Source: Cupriavidus sp. UYMMa02A
GTDB taxonomy: Bacteria; Pseudomonadota; Gammaproteobacteria; Burkholderiales; Burkholderiaceae
DNA: 64,000 nucleotides
Direction: 5' to 3'
Assembly (NCBI GenBank): GCA_001725945.1
Contig: LRMT01000011.1
Location: forward strand, 33,053 to 97,052
Part shown: piece by piece, positions 19,155 through 28,889 of the stretch
Numbering within the stretch: position 1 is the first letter of the stretch
Layout: each line of letters begins with the position of its first letter
The notes under the pieces: model-generated
What the model saw: only the letters and a program-made list of their open reading frames with translations
Told to the model about the DNA's origin: nothing
Database searches by the model: none
Made by a program: the position numbers and the translations under genes

Positions 19155-20235
19155 TCAGGCGGTGATGGATGGGTAATCGGTGTAGCCCGCAGCGCCGCCA
19201 CCATAGAGCGTGGCGAAGTCGGGCTGGGCCAGCGGAGCGCCGGTCTTCAGGCGTTTGACCAGGTCGGGGTTGCTGATGAAGGCACGGCCGAAAGCGAACA
19301 GGTCTGCCTTGCCCTCATTGAGCCGGGCGGTGGCGAGTTCCAGGTCGTAGCCGTTGTTGGCCAGGTAGGTTTGCCTGAAGCGGCGGCGCAGCGCGTCGTA
19401 GTCAAACGGTGCGACATCGCGCGGGCCGCCGGTCGCACCCTCGACGACATGCAGGTAGACGATGCCCAGCGCGCTGAGCTGCCCGGCGATGTAGTCGTAC
19501 TGCGGCTGAGGGTCGCTGCTCGAAATGCCATTTGCCGGTGACACAGGCGAGATGCGCACACCGGTTCTGTCGGCGCCGATTTCTGCCGCCACTGCCGCGA
19601 CGACTTCCAACAACAGGCGCGCACGGTTCTCGATCGTGCCGCCGTAGGCGTCAGTGCGCTGGTTGGCCCCATCTTTGATGAACTGCTCCAGCAGGTAGCC
19701 GTTGGCACCGTGGATCTCCACGCCGTCGAAGCCTGCGGCCATTGCATTGGCCGCGGCTTGACGAAAGTCGCCAACGATGCCCGGCAGTTCATTGAGTTCG
19801 AGGCGCGCGGCTGCGACACATCGACAAAACCATTGTTGACAAAGGTCTTCGTCGCCGCGCGGATGGCCGAAGGCGCGACTGGCGCAGCGCCGTCAGGCTG
19901 GACATCGACGTGCGAAACACGGCCGACGTGCCAGAGTTGCGCAAAGATGCCTCCCCCCTTGGCATGCACAGCCTCGGTGACCTTGCGCCAGCCGGCGATT
20001 TGCCCGGGCGTGTACAGGCCCGGGGTGTCCTGATAGCCTGAGCCTGGGCCGACACCTGAGTGGCTTCCGTGATGATCAGGCCGGCCGAGGCGCGCTGGGC
20101 GTAGTAGGTGGCGGCCAGTTCGCTGGGTACCAGCCCCGCGCCTGCGCGATTGCGGGTCAGCGGCGCCATGACAAAACGATTGGCGAGTGTCAGGCGCCCA
20201 AGGGTGTAGGGCTCGAAAAGCGTCTTGTCGGTCAT
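19155..20235 (-). CDS. Old yellow enzyme family alkene reductase, NemA-like (two frameshifts)
   Basis: FMN-dependent TIM-barrel reductase of NADPH:2-enoate type. Start MTDKTLFEPYTLGRLTLANR at 20235 follows AGAGG. It has conserved MAPLTRNRA, FAQLWHVGRVSH, and FDGVEIHGANGYLLEQFI. Single-base losses near 20035 (SAQAQ|GYQDTPG) and 19805 (PRA|LELNELPG) split it; repaired length is about 360, normal for the family. Members reduce electrophilic C=C bonds and nitro compounds. First gene of the operon; divergent from TetR. Confidence 0.85.
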
Positions 20236-20302
20236 GTTGCGTCAGCCTCTGGTGTTGGAATCGCACTCAATGATGATGATCATAATCTTAACTGTCAAGG
20301 TT

Positions 20303-20322
20303 TTGATGACGATTAACATCAA
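20303..20322. promoter_or_regulatory. Candidate TetR operator
   Basis: Inverted repeat TTGATG-N8-CATCAA between the old-yellow-enzyme gene (start 20235) and the divergent tetR-like gene (start 20368). The surrounding 80 bases are AT-rich and contain further ATCAT/GATGAT half-sites, as expected for a shared promoter region. Assignment to the TetR protein rests on position only. Confidence 0.45.
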
Positions 20323-20367
20323 TGTACAATGGAGCCTTCGCAGACATGAAACCACCGTGGTCAGGAA

Positions 20368-21078
20368 ATGAAGATCACCAAGGCACAGGCACAGGCCAAC
20401 CGCGAGCACGTTGTCGCGACGGCGTCCAAGATGTTTCGGGAACGTGGCTATGACGGGGTTGGCGTTGCCGATCTGATGGCCGCCGCCGGCTTCACCCACG
20501 GCGGCTTTTACAGACAGTTCAGCTCCAAGGCCGACCTGATGGCGGAATCGGCGGCCTGCGGCATCGCGCAGACGGTGGCACTAGGCGCGGGTGTAAACGC
20601 CCCAGAGTTCGTGCAGCATTACCTTTCTCGCGAGCACCGCGACACCCGCGCAACCGGTTGCACGATGGCCGCACTAGGCGGGGATGCCGCGCGTCAACCA
20701 GAAGCGGTTCGGACCGCGTTCGCGGCTGGCATTGAGAGCCTGCTGGCTGCGCTGAGGCCCGAGGACACTCTTTCGGACGGAGCCGATCCAGGTCGGGCGC
20801 GAGCCCGGTCCCTCGACACACTGGCGCACGCGGTGGGCGCCATCGTCATGTCGCGGGCCTGTCCGGACGACTCGCCGCTGGCCGACGAAATCCTGGCGGT
20901 TTGCCGCGACGCGATCCTCGCGTCACTGGGCGTGTCCACAACAGCAAACACTTCTTCGCATGACTGGCGCACTGCTGGCATTCAGCGACCGGCCGATCGC
21001 CAGAACACCAGTGGCGACAGCGTCGACAGCGTCGACAGCGGCAAGCTGGCCGCCAGGACGATAAAGAAGGGCAAATAG
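20368..21078 (+). CDS. TetR-family transcriptional regulator
   Basis: 236-residue protein with the TetR helix-turn-helix (ASKMFRERGYDGVGVADLM ... GFTHGGFYRQFSSKADL, residues about 18-60) and an all-helical ligand domain. ATG at 20368 follows TCAGGAA. The C-terminus has an unusual serine/aspartate-rich tail with the internal repeat DSVDSVDSG. The regulator is divergent from the OYE-SDR-hydrolase-reductase operon and probably represses it in response to an electrophile or quinone. Confidence 0.85.
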   Translation: MKITKAQAQANREHVVATASKMFRERGYDGVGVADLMAAAGFTHGGFYRQFSSKADLMAESAACGIAQTVALGAGVNAPEFVQHYLSREHRDTRATGCTMAALGGDAARQPEAVRTAFAAGIESLLAALRPEDTLSDGADPGRARARSLDTLAHAVGAIVMSRACPDDSPLADEILAVCRDAILASLGVSTTANTSSHDWRTAGIQRPADRQNTSGDSVDSVDSGKLAARTIKKGK

Positions 21079-21236
21079 GCGGGCACAACCTGCGCAGAGA
21101 CAACTCCATGGAGGGGCCGCGCAGCCCATTTGCATGAAGCCGAACAGGACCGGGGCGCGCCTGCCTTCTGCCCGAACGGCGGCAGCGCGATTGCGGTGCC
21201 CAGCGGATGGAGATATGACCCTGACTGCCGCGGCTC

Positions 21237-22396
21237 TCAGCCGGCGAACTCCGCCAGCAGCCGTTCCCGATCCTGATCCAGCGCCGGCGGATTGCGGACC
21301 CCTGACAGCGCCGCCGCCGCACCGATCTTGACGGGGTTGCCCGCGATTTGCAGCGCCTTGCCGTCGCCAATGCCGATGTCGAGGATCATCCCGCGCGCCT
21401 GGACGTGCGGGTTACTGACCAGTTGCGGAACGCTGTTCATCGGGCCATGCGGGATACCGGCGGCTTCGAGGACCGTTTCCCATTCTGACGTGGTGGCATC
21501 AGCCAGGCGCGACTCCAGGCAGGCCTTGAGCGCGACATGGTGTTCGTTGCGCGACGGCACCGTAGCGAATCTTGCCTCCTGGGCCCATTCGCTGCGGCCG
21601 AGGGCGTTGCAGAGCTTGGTGAACAAGGCATCATTGCCAACCGCGATCACAATAAAGCCGTCCTTGGTGGCGAACATGTCGAATGGTGTGATCGAAGGAT
21701 GGCGGGTGCGAGCGGCTTTGGCACGCCGCCGGTCGCAGAGTAGCGCGCGATCGGATTCTCCAGCAGCGCGACCTGACAATCCAGCATGGAAATGTCGACG
21801 CGCTCGCCCATACCGGTATGCACGCGTTTGAGTAGTGCGGACTGGATGCCGATCGTGGCATACAGTCCGGCCCCGATATCGCCAATCGAAACCCCGACGC
21901 GCGCCGGATTGCCGCCCGCCTCCCCCGTCACGCTCATCAGCCCCCCCATGGCCTGGACCACCATGTCATAGGCCGGGCGGTTGCGATACGGTCCGGTCTG
22001 GCCGAAGCCGGAGATCGATGCATACACGAGGCGCGGATAGCGGGCGTGCAGGTCCTCCCACGTGAAGCCCAGCTTTTCCATGACGCCGGCACGGAAGTTC
22101 TCCACCAGCACATCGGCGGTGGCGAGCATGCGGTCGAGTATCTTGCGGTCGGCAGGGTTCTTGAGGTCCAGCGCGATCGATTCCTTGTTGCGGTTGATCG
22201 ACGCGAAGTAGGCCGATTCACCATCGACAAACGGGCCAACCTGGCGCGAGTCATCACCGCCGTCCGGGTTCTCGATCTTGATAACCCGTGCTCCGAGGTC
22301 GGCAAGCATCATCGTGCAGTACGGGCCCGCAAGCACCCGCGTCAGATCCACCACGGTGATTCCCGCCAGCGGCAATTGGCCACATTCCTTTGTCAT
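21237..22396 (-). CDS. Family III CoA transferase, CaiB/BaiF type (frameshifted)
   Basis: 386 residues after repair. Hallmarks: LAGITVVDLTRVLAGPYCTMMLADLGA at the N-terminus, conserved catalytic Asp144 in RPAYDMVVQA, and ITPFDMFATKDG in the C-terminal half. The frame breaks near 21727 (GVP|KAARTRHPS). Start ATG 22396 (MTKECGQLPLAG). These enzymes transfer CoA between acids such as formyl-, carnitinyl- or itaconyl-CoA. It lies 16 bases below a Bug receptor and an enoyl-CoA hydratase, suggesting uptake, activation and beta-oxidation of an organic acid. Confidence 0.85.
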
Positions 22397-22412
22397 GACG
22401 TGCTCCACTTCA

Positions 22413-23385
22413 TTAGTCGATCTTTGCGCCGCTCGAGACCGCCAGGTCGACGCCCATCTTGCCTTCGCGCGCGGCGTATTCCTTGAATTCGGCGACTGAG
22501 CCGGACACCGAGACTTCATCACCCTGTGCCAGGAATCTCCGTTTCAGTTCCGGATTGGCCATGACCTTTGCGGTGGCGGCGTACAGCTTGTCGATGATCG
22601 CTGGCGGTGTCTTCGCCGGTGCGAACAGCCCGTACCACGCGGACAGGTCGTAGCCCTTGACGCCGCCTTCGGCGATGGTCGGCAATTGCGGATGCGCCGG
22701 CGAGCGCTGGCCGGACGTCACGGCGATGGCGATAGCCTTGCCGGTGTCGATCATCGGCTTGACCGACGGCGCCGTGCCGAAGGTCAATTGCACCTCGCCG
22801 GCAGCCACCGCCTGCGCAGATGGAGCGCCGCCCTTGAAGGGCACATGGGTCATCTGCACGTCAGCGAGCTTGGTGAAATACACCCCGGCCAAATGCGTGA
22901 TCACGCCGTTACCGGAGGAAGAGTAATTGAGCGTTCCTGGGTGCGCCTTGGCCTGTGCCACCAGGTCGGCCACGCTCTTGATACCGGTGTCCTTGTTAAC
23001 GACCAGGATCATCGGCGCGGCCACCAGCCGGGTAATCGGCACGAAATCAGAGGCTGGTACTTGATGTTCTTGTACAGCACCTTGTCGCCGCCCATCAAGC
23101 TGGCCGTGGCGATATAGAGCGTATAGCCATCCGCTGGCGCCTTCGACACGAACTCCGCGGCGATGGTGGTGCCTGCACCCGGTTTGTTGTCGACGATCAC
23201 CGGCTGTCCCAGTTCGCGGCTCAGTGCATCGCCATACAGACGAGCGGTGTTGTCGGCCCCACCCCCGGCAGGAAGCCGATCACCAGACGAATCGGCTTGG
23301 TCGGGTAGTCGATTGGGGCCGCATGGGCCGGTAAGGCCAGTACGGTTGCGGCCAACGCCGCCAGGCGGAATGCGGTCTTCTTCAT
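22413..23385 (-). CDS. Bug/TctC-family periplasmic solute-binding protein (two frameshifts)
   Basis: Starts with a Sec signal peptide (MKKTAFRLAALAATVLALPAHA, about 22 residues) followed by IDYPTKPIRLVIGF and, in other phases, IVDNKPGAGTTIAAEFVSK and HVPFKGGAPSAQAVAAGEV, all typical Bug signatures. Single-base losses near 23265 (a G-run) and 23053 split it; repaired length about 324. Bug proteins bind carboxylates in the periplasm. No tctAB membrane genes are adjacent. Ribosome site GAGGAGACG precedes ATG 23385. Confidence 0.85.
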
Positions 23386-23413
23386 GATGGTCGTCTCCTC
23401 GGTAGCTGTATTG

Positions 23414-24173
23414 CTACTTTCCTGTGAACCGCGGCTGGCGCTTCTCTTTCCACGCTGCCGCGCCTTCCCGAGATCCGCGGAGGTCTCCGAGCGATGCAGG
23501 TCCCGCTGCAGCGCTTCGGCATCCAGCGCGCCACGGGCAATCGCGTTCAGGTGGGTCTTCATGCCGAGCAGCGCGATCGGTGCCATGCCCGCCAGTTGCT
23601 GTGAGAGCGCATCCACGCGGGATGTCAGCATCGACGCATCAACGATTTCCGTCAGGAAGCCGATGCGCAACATGTCCTGCGCGTCGATCTTGTCGGTCGT
23701 CAGGAACAGGTGCTTGGCCGCGTTCAATCCCAGGCGGGAAACGTAGCGCTCCATGCCACCGCGATAGAAGTGCAGGCCGAGCCGGGCGGCCGGCATGAAC
23801 ATGTCGCAGCCGGGTACGCCGATACGAAAATCGCAGGCCAGGCAAAGGTCGGTAGCACCGCCATAGACGCCGCCATTGACGGCGGCGATTGTGACCGGGC
23901 GCGCCATCTCGACTGCGTCCATGACTTCCCCGAAGTTCAGCGCGCCTTCGTCGGCCTCGCCAGCGAGCGACCCAATGTCATAACCGCTGCAGAAGTACTT
24001 GCCCGAACTGACAAAGCGCAGCACCAGTACGCGCTCCATCTCGTTGACGGCGTCGATGTGGTCGCGCAGCGTTCGCAGGTCCCCGGGGCTGAGACGATTG
24101 GCGACTTCGGGGCGGCGCAAGCGATCGTGGCAATGGGGCCATCCAACGTCAGGCGAGGCGCGTTATCATCCAT
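23414..24173 (-). CDS. Enoyl-CoA hydratase/isomerase (two frameshifts)
   Basis: Crotonase fold: SSGKYFCSGYDIGSLAGE oxyanion region near residue 65, AAVNGGVYGGATDLCLACDFRIG near residue 105, and C-terminal EGAAAWKEKRQPRFTGK. Start ATG at 24173 (MDDNAPRLTLDG). Single-base losses near 24112 (ATIA|LRRPEVANR) and 23472 (DL|REGAAAW) split it; repaired length 253, normal for the family. It heads the operon with the Bug receptor and CoA transferase, divergent from a GntR regulator. Confidence 0.85.
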
Positions 24174-24242
24174 CTCACAATATCTCCGTGACCATTTGAT
24201 ATATCTACAGAGGCTACAGATATTCTAGAAATAGACAAACAA

Positions 24243-24252
24243 GGGTATACCC
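24243..24252. promoter_or_regulatory. Palindrome abutting the GntR start codon
   Basis: GGGTATACCC, a perfect 10-base palindrome, ends directly before the GTG start at 24253 and covers its ribosome-binding region. It could serve autoregulation or be incidental. The AT-rich stretch 24180-24240 upstream is the probable shared promoter region. Confidence 0.35.
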
Positions 24253-24909
24253 GTGCAGTCACTACAAGATCAGATCCGAGAACGTGTCGTTTCCGCCATC
24301 CAGTCCGGTGCCTTGCGCCCGGGTGCGCAAATCGACGAGAAAGCGTTGGCAGACGAATTCAAGAGCTCGCGCACGCCGGTGCGGGAAGCGCTGCTGATGC
24401 TCGCCGCGCAGGGACTCGTTACCATCGTGCCGCGCGCCGGCATGTTCGTGTACAAGCCCAGTGCGGCCGAGCTGGTTGCCATGTTCGAGACGCTGGCGGA
24501 AATGGAGGGCGTGGTCGCGCGGCTTGCGACGCAACGAATATCGGCAGCGGGCAAGAAGGTTCTTGCGCAGGCGCACAAGGCGGCCGGGCCATATGTCGAG
24601 CAACGCGACACGGCGAGCTATATCGAGGCCAACCGCAAGTTCCACGAGGTGCTCTACCAGGCCGCGGCGAACCCGTTCCTGACCGAGCAGATCGTCCAGC
24701 TACGCAGGCGGCTGGCAATCTACTGGCAACAGAAGGGCCTGATCAACGACGCGCGCGTGCCGAGCTCATATCGGGAACACGGCTATGTCATCGAAGCCGT
24801 GCTCACTGGCAATCCGGATGGTGCGGCGGAAGCGATGCGCATGCATATCTCCGCCGGGGGAACGGCAATCGCGGACCTGGTGCTGCTGGCGGGCGCTGAA
24901 GCGGAATAA
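24253..24909 (+). CDS. GntR-family regulator, FCD subfamily
   Basis: 218-residue regulator: winged helix with LRPGAQIDEKALADEFKSSR and TPVREALLMLAAQGLV (residues about 20-62), then an FCD domain with YIEANRKFHEVLYQAAANP. GTG start at 24253. Intact frame. FCD regulators commonly respond to organic acids or sugar acids. It is divergent from the hydratase-Bug-CoA transferase operon and is the obvious candidate regulator of it. Confidence 0.85.
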   Translation: MQSLQDQIRERVVSAIQSGALRPGAQIDEKALADEFKSSRTPVREALLMLAAQGLVTIVPRAGMFVYKPSAAELVAMFETLAEMEGVVARLATQRISAAGKKVLAQAHKAAGPYVEQRDTASYIEANRKFHEVLYQAAANPFLTEQIVQLRRRLAIYWQQKGLINDARVPSSYREHGYVIEAVLTGNPDGAAEAMRMHISAGGTAIADLVLLAGAEAE

Positions 24910-25069
24910 GCCACATCAAGCACTGTGTGTCGTGCGACCGGGCTCAACCCCAAGGGTTCAGCCTTCGTCGCATAGACTTTCCCAAACAGAAGCGATCGTC
25001 GCGCACACGCGAATTCTCGTTGACTAGCCTTTCTGAAGTTGTCGCGAACGTCGTCGCTCAAAGGTCATG

Positions 25070-25527
25070 TCATGCAGATGAGGATTCTGCGGCCTTGGCC
25101 AGCTTCACCATTGCCTTCCTTGCCGAACGAAGTTGTTCCTCGCCCATGCGACGGGCGAGTTCTGCCTTGGCCCCATCCCATACCGGGAACGCATCGACCA
25201 CGAGTTGACGCCCCGATGTCGTCAGCGCTAGCAGCTTTCCAGCGCGACCCCGTCCGCCTGTAGCACGAACCAAATCTCGGCTCTCCAGATTCTGAACATT
25301 TCGGCTCAGGGTAGTCGGATCGACCCCGGCACTATCGGCAATATCGACGATCGTCGCCCCCTCGGCCGCACCGATCCCAACCAAGAGGCTGAATTGCTCG
25401 GCCGTCAGCCCGAGCGCCTGAAGCAGGCATTGTAATAACGCGTGATTGCACGCGCCGTAGCACGAGCCTGGAAGCCCGGACACTGCGCTGCGACGTCCTT
25501 CAAAGAGTCTGGATCAAAACCGTTCAC
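25070..25527 (-). CDS. MarR-family regulator (frameshifted)
   Basis: Winged-helix MarR domain: LTAEQFSLLVGI, GVDPTTLSRNVQNLESRDLV and GRGRAGKLLALTTSGRQL. I choose GTG at 25527 (VNGFDPDSLKDVAAQ) because AAGGAGGT lies five bases upstream. The frame breaks near 25430 (FRRSG|LTAEQ); one missing base restores 152 residues, the usual MarR length. It is divergent from the DUF1330 gene across a 22-base perfect palindrome. Confidence 0.8.
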
Positions 25528-25557
25528 GTCTACCTCCTTGACAGCCCTATCCTCGCA

Positions 25558-25579
25558 TAATAATGTATATGCATTATTA
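25558..25579. promoter_or_regulatory. MarR-type palindromic operator
   Basis: Perfect inverted repeat TAATAATG-N6-CATTATTA in the 62-base gap between the divergent marR-like gene (start 25527) and the DUF1330 gene (start 25590). Length and symmetry fit a MarR dimer site overlapping both promoters; binding is inferred. Confidence 0.65.
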
Positions 25580-25589
25580 GGGAGGCACA

Positions 25590-25883
25590 ATGCCAGCGTA
25601 CGTACACGTCAACCTACGCGTCATCGATTCCGCCAAGCAGGCAGCGCTCGCTCCACGCTTTCAGGCGGCGCTAATAGAGGCGGGCGGGAAGATCCTGCAT
25701 TTCGGTCCTGTTGCGCAGATTCTAGAGGGGGATGAGGTGCCGCTGCCGATGGCCGGCGTGTTTGAGTTTCCGACTCTCGCCCAAGCGCTAGCCTTCTACA
25801 ATTCCGAAAGGTATGCGCCGATCAAGGCCGAACGTCGGGAAGCCCAGCAAGCGCGGATGTTCATAGTCGAAACGCACTCGTGA
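25590..25883 (+). CDS. DUF1330-family protein
   Basis: 97-residue small alpha/beta protein starting MPAYVHVNLRVIDSAKQA and containing GVFEFPTLAQALAFYNSERYAPIKAERREA, matching the DUF1330 (dimeric alpha-beta barrel-like) family. The function is unknown. ATG at 25590 follows GGGAGGCACA. Frame intact. Divergent from the MarR gene and probably repressed by it. Confidence 0.85.
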   Translation: MPAYVHVNLRVIDSAKQAALAPRFQAALIEAGGKILHFGPVAQILEGDEVPLPMAGVFEFPTLAQALAFYNSERYAPIKAERREAQQARMFIVETHS

Positions 25884-26040
25884 GTGACCGCTTTCGGAAG
25901 GCATGACGGTCTGGAATGGGGTCGATCAAAGACGGCCGCAGTTTCGCAGCGGTCATCCGACGGCTGGCAGAAGGAGTCATTCGACAAGAGGTGCCTTGTG
26001 ATCGACAATCGGTGTTCCGATACGACCACGCCAAAAGCTC

Positions 26041-27078
26041 ATGAGGTGCCTGTCAAAGATCAGCTTGTTGCGTCAGTTGTTCGCAATCAGCCTTGCCGCA
26101 GCGATTGCATTGCCCGTACTGGCTCAGGAAATCTACAACGACCTCGCCTCCAGGCCGTCCGGAAAAATCTATTTCAACAGCGTCACCCCGAAGAGCAAAT
26201 GGGAACTGGTCCATCGTAAGTACGACAGGAAACCAACGACCGTCTGGGGCATGCTGTACATGCCCGAGAGCGTCCAAGGCAGAGTCCCCGCCATGGTGAT
26301 CTCCCACGGGTCGGCGGGCGTACAGAAAAAGGACATCGACCGCTGGGTACGTGCGTTCAACCAGATGGGAATTGCAGCGTTCGTGGTCGACTCGTTTGGC
26401 GGCCGCGGGATTACTGGCACCATGGATGACCAGTCGCAATTGAGCCCTGCCGCCAACGACGCCGATGCGCTATTTGCCTTGAAACTGCTGAGTACGGATC
26501 CGCGTATCGATCCGCAAAGAATCGGGCAGATAGGATTTTCACGGGGTGGGCATGTTGCGATGGATCTGGTGCTCGAAACGTTCCGGAAAGGTGTCATCGA
26601 CGACGATGCACGGTTCGTTGCGCTGATTGGTTTCTACCCCGGATGCACTCAACTCTGGTGGGAGGTCCCGTCACCTCAGTTGACAGGGGCACCATTGATG
26701 CTGGCCGTGGGCGATAAGGATGACTACACACCAGCGCAGCCGTGCCTCAATGTCGCGGACATCATGAAGCGAGGTGGACAGTCGGTGGAGGTGCACGTGT
26801 ACGCCGGGGCTTATCACGATTTCGACAATACGCACGTCTACTTCAAGTACTTTCCCGGTGCCACGACGCTCCGCGATTGCCCACAGGCTATCCTCGACGT
26901 TCGGCACGATGCGTATTACCGGCTGCCGAGCGGTGAGAAATACTCCAGCTTCCAGGCTATGGACGCTGAATTCAGGCGCTGCATTGCCCGAGGCGTCTCA
27001 GCCGGCTCCAGTCTCGATCAAGGCAGGAAATCCGAGGCTGATGTAAAAGCGTTCTTGACGAGGGCAATGGGGTTGTAG
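26041..27078 (+). CDS. Secreted dienelactone-hydrolase-like alpha/beta hydrolase
   Basis: 345 residues. N-terminal signal peptide (hydrophobic LFAISLAAAIALPVLA, cleavage after about residue 29) indicates export. It has VISHGSAG near residue 87, nucleophile Ser167 in GFSRGG, acid in VGDKDDYTP near 227 and His in AGAYHDFDN near 260. The catalytic serine replaces the cysteine of classical dienelactone hydrolase, so esterase-like chemistry is more likely. The frame is intact. No close operon partner. Confidence 0.8.
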   Translation: MRCLSKISLLRQLFAISLAAAIALPVLAQEIYNDLASRPSGKIYFNSVTPKSKWELVHRKYDRKPTTVWGMLYMPESVQGRVPAMVISHGSAGVQKKDIDRWVRAFNQMGIAAFVVDSFGGRGITGTMDDQSQLSPAANDADALFALKLLSTDPRIDPQRIGQIGFSRGGHVAMDLVLETFRKGVIDDDARFVALIGFYPGCTQLWWEVPSPQLTGAPLMLAVGDKDDYTPAQPCLNVADIMKRGGQSVEVHVYAGAYHDFDNTHVYFKYFPGATTLRDCPQAILDVRHDAYYRLPSGEKYSSFQAMDAEFRRCIARGVSAGSSLDQGRKSEADVKAFLTRAMGL

Positions 27079-27272
27079 CGATGGCGCTCGGTGTATTGAA
27101 GCCGACAGACCTTCTATTCTCGGGCCCTTTGCTTTCATCCCCCATCTGTCAGCTGGGCAGCAAACCGAAGTCTGACCTGGCCCAGGCTGCGACACCGTCC
27201 CCATGCATCAGGCCTTGCCAATGCATGCCCCTGGCCGGCGTCCGCCCCCAAAAATTGCGGCCGCCCGGATCC

Positions 27273-28271
27273 TTACATCGTCGGCTGGAAGTTGGCGGAT
27301 ACGCGCTGGCGCAGGTAGTCCTCTGCGCTGATCGGCGCGTACTTGCCGGACGGGCTTTCGATCATCACGTCGCGGTTGGCCTGGCAAAAGAACGCCAGAC
27401 TGTAGCGCGAGCCCTGGTATTCGTGCGGCTGCGGGTTGCGCACGCGGTGGAAATTGGAGGGCAACTGGTCATCGCTCCAGCGCATCAGCATGTCACCAAT
27501 ATTGCAGGTGATGATGTCATCCGCTGGCTCGATGTTGGTCCATTCCTGGCTCTCCATCTCCTTGCCCGGACACAGTTGCAGGCCGCCCTGGCCCGCGCTC
27601 TGGAACAGCAGCGTCAGGCAGTCGAAATCCGTATGTGCGCCGGCGCGCCACAGTCCGGATGGCACCGAAGGGTCGCTCGGGAAGTAGTGCAGCAGGCGCA
27701 GCGTGCTTTGGTAGGTGGATCGGGACGGGTCGTGCGCGCGGGTGAAGAAGTCGCGCGCGAAGCCGAGCTTCTCGGCGAAGCAAGACAGCACGCGCATGCC
27801 GACCTGCCAGCATTGCGCCTCGAACGCCAGCATGACAGCACGAAAGGCCGGCACCTCGTCTTCGGTCGGCCACAGCGGCGCCATGTGCGGCAGCGTGATC
27901 TGGTACGACTCCTTCTGGTCGTGTGTGCCCGTGGACGGGCGCACCTGTGCCTTGCTCTCCCAGCCGCTGTTCAGTGCCTGCTGCAAGGGGTACTGCGCTT
28001 TGACGGCTTCCGGCAGGGCGAAGAAGCGCTGCGCCATCTCGAACGCTCCCTGGACCTGCGCCAGGTCGATGCCATGGTTGACGAGCTGGAAGAAACCGAC
28101 ATCAGTGGCGGCTGCCCACAGCGCTTCAGTGATCTGCGTGCGGCGCGCCTCGAAGTCGGACAGGTCGATACGGCGGACCTCACGCGCCTGGGTCTCGGAA
28201 CCCTGGCCGCCCATAGAGGCTTCCTTGTCGAGTTCGGTCAAAGTGTAAGGAGAGGCCGTCAGCGTAATCAT
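27273..28271 (-). CDS. Isopenicillin-N-synthase-like 2-oxoglutarate/Fe(II) oxygenase
   Basis: 332-residue non-heme dioxygenase. An N-terminal DIOX_N-type domain carries DVGFFQLVNHGID. The iron ligands His213 and Asp215 lie in AHTDFD with distal His275 in NFHRV, and the 2-oxoglutarate anchor is Arg289-x-Ser291. Start ATG 28271 (MITLTASP) follows GGAGC. Frame intact. It is divergent from an ABC importer/amidohydrolase operon, suggesting it oxidises the imported compound, perhaps a purine- or pyrimidine-like base. That role is inferred. Confidence 0.85.
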   Translation of the reverse strand: MITLTASPYTLTELDKEASMGGQGSETQAREVRRIDLSDFEARRTQITEALWAAATDVGFFQLVNHGIDLAQVQGAFEMAQRFFALPEAVKAQYPLQQALNSGWESKAQVRPSTGTHDQKESYQITLPHMAPLWPTEDEVPAFRAVMLAFEAQCWQVGMRVLSCFAEKLGFARDFFTRAHDPSRSTYQSTLRLLHYFPSDPSVPSGLWRAGAHTDFDCLTLLFQSAGQGGLQLCPGKEMESQEWTNIEPADDIITCNIGDMLMRWSDDQLPSNFHRVRNPQPHEYQGSRYSLAFFCQANRDVMIESPSGKYAPISAEDYLRQRVSANFQPTM

Positions 28272-28889
28272 ATGTGCTCCGTGCGAAAGAAGGTCGATGG
28301 GTGTCGGACCGGGAGCAAACAGGCAACGCGCGGAAGCTTGAGCAAGCGTTCCGGGCAGCAGTCTTGAAGCTCCGACGGCAAGCAAGCCGAGCCGTTGCGG
28401 CTCGACCAGTTCCGACTTCAAGAGCAATTCCCGGCCAGCCGGCGCAACATCCGCGACTGGTGAACGCTTCTACTCTCGCCAGCGACTGTGCAAAGTTCAC
28501 GCCAGGCAGGGAGGTCCTCAGGTGAGGGCGAATTGGCCGGCGGACGCACCAGCTTAAATCCCGCTGCACCCGCAACGGGCGTGCCATGCACACCGATGGC
28601 GTGTCTGCACGAAGGGCACGGTACCCATATATGTCGCCGCGAATGGCATGGAAGTTGCTGAAGTACGGGCAAGAGTAGAAGCGTTCACTGTCGCGCCAGG
28701 AACCGAACGGTTCCCCGGATAACCAGCGCGAACAGCCGGAAATTGCTCTTGAAAGCCGCGCCTGTGTGTCCGGTGGTTCGGACCGAGGCCGTGCCTTCAT
28801 GACGCATGCCCGGCATCCATTGAACCGCTTGGCTCTCATGACGGCTCGGACGCAGGCGTGTTGAACGACAGCTCAAACCGCGCCCCGCC
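28272..28889. other. Divergent promoter region, no gene recognised
   Basis: A 618-base gap between the divergent 2-oxoglutarate oxygenase and ABC substrate-binding protein genes. It must hold both promoters. I see no gene, strong palindrome or repeat in it. Its length leaves room for a small undetected regulator or an RNA leader, but nothing supports one. Confidence 0.4.
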
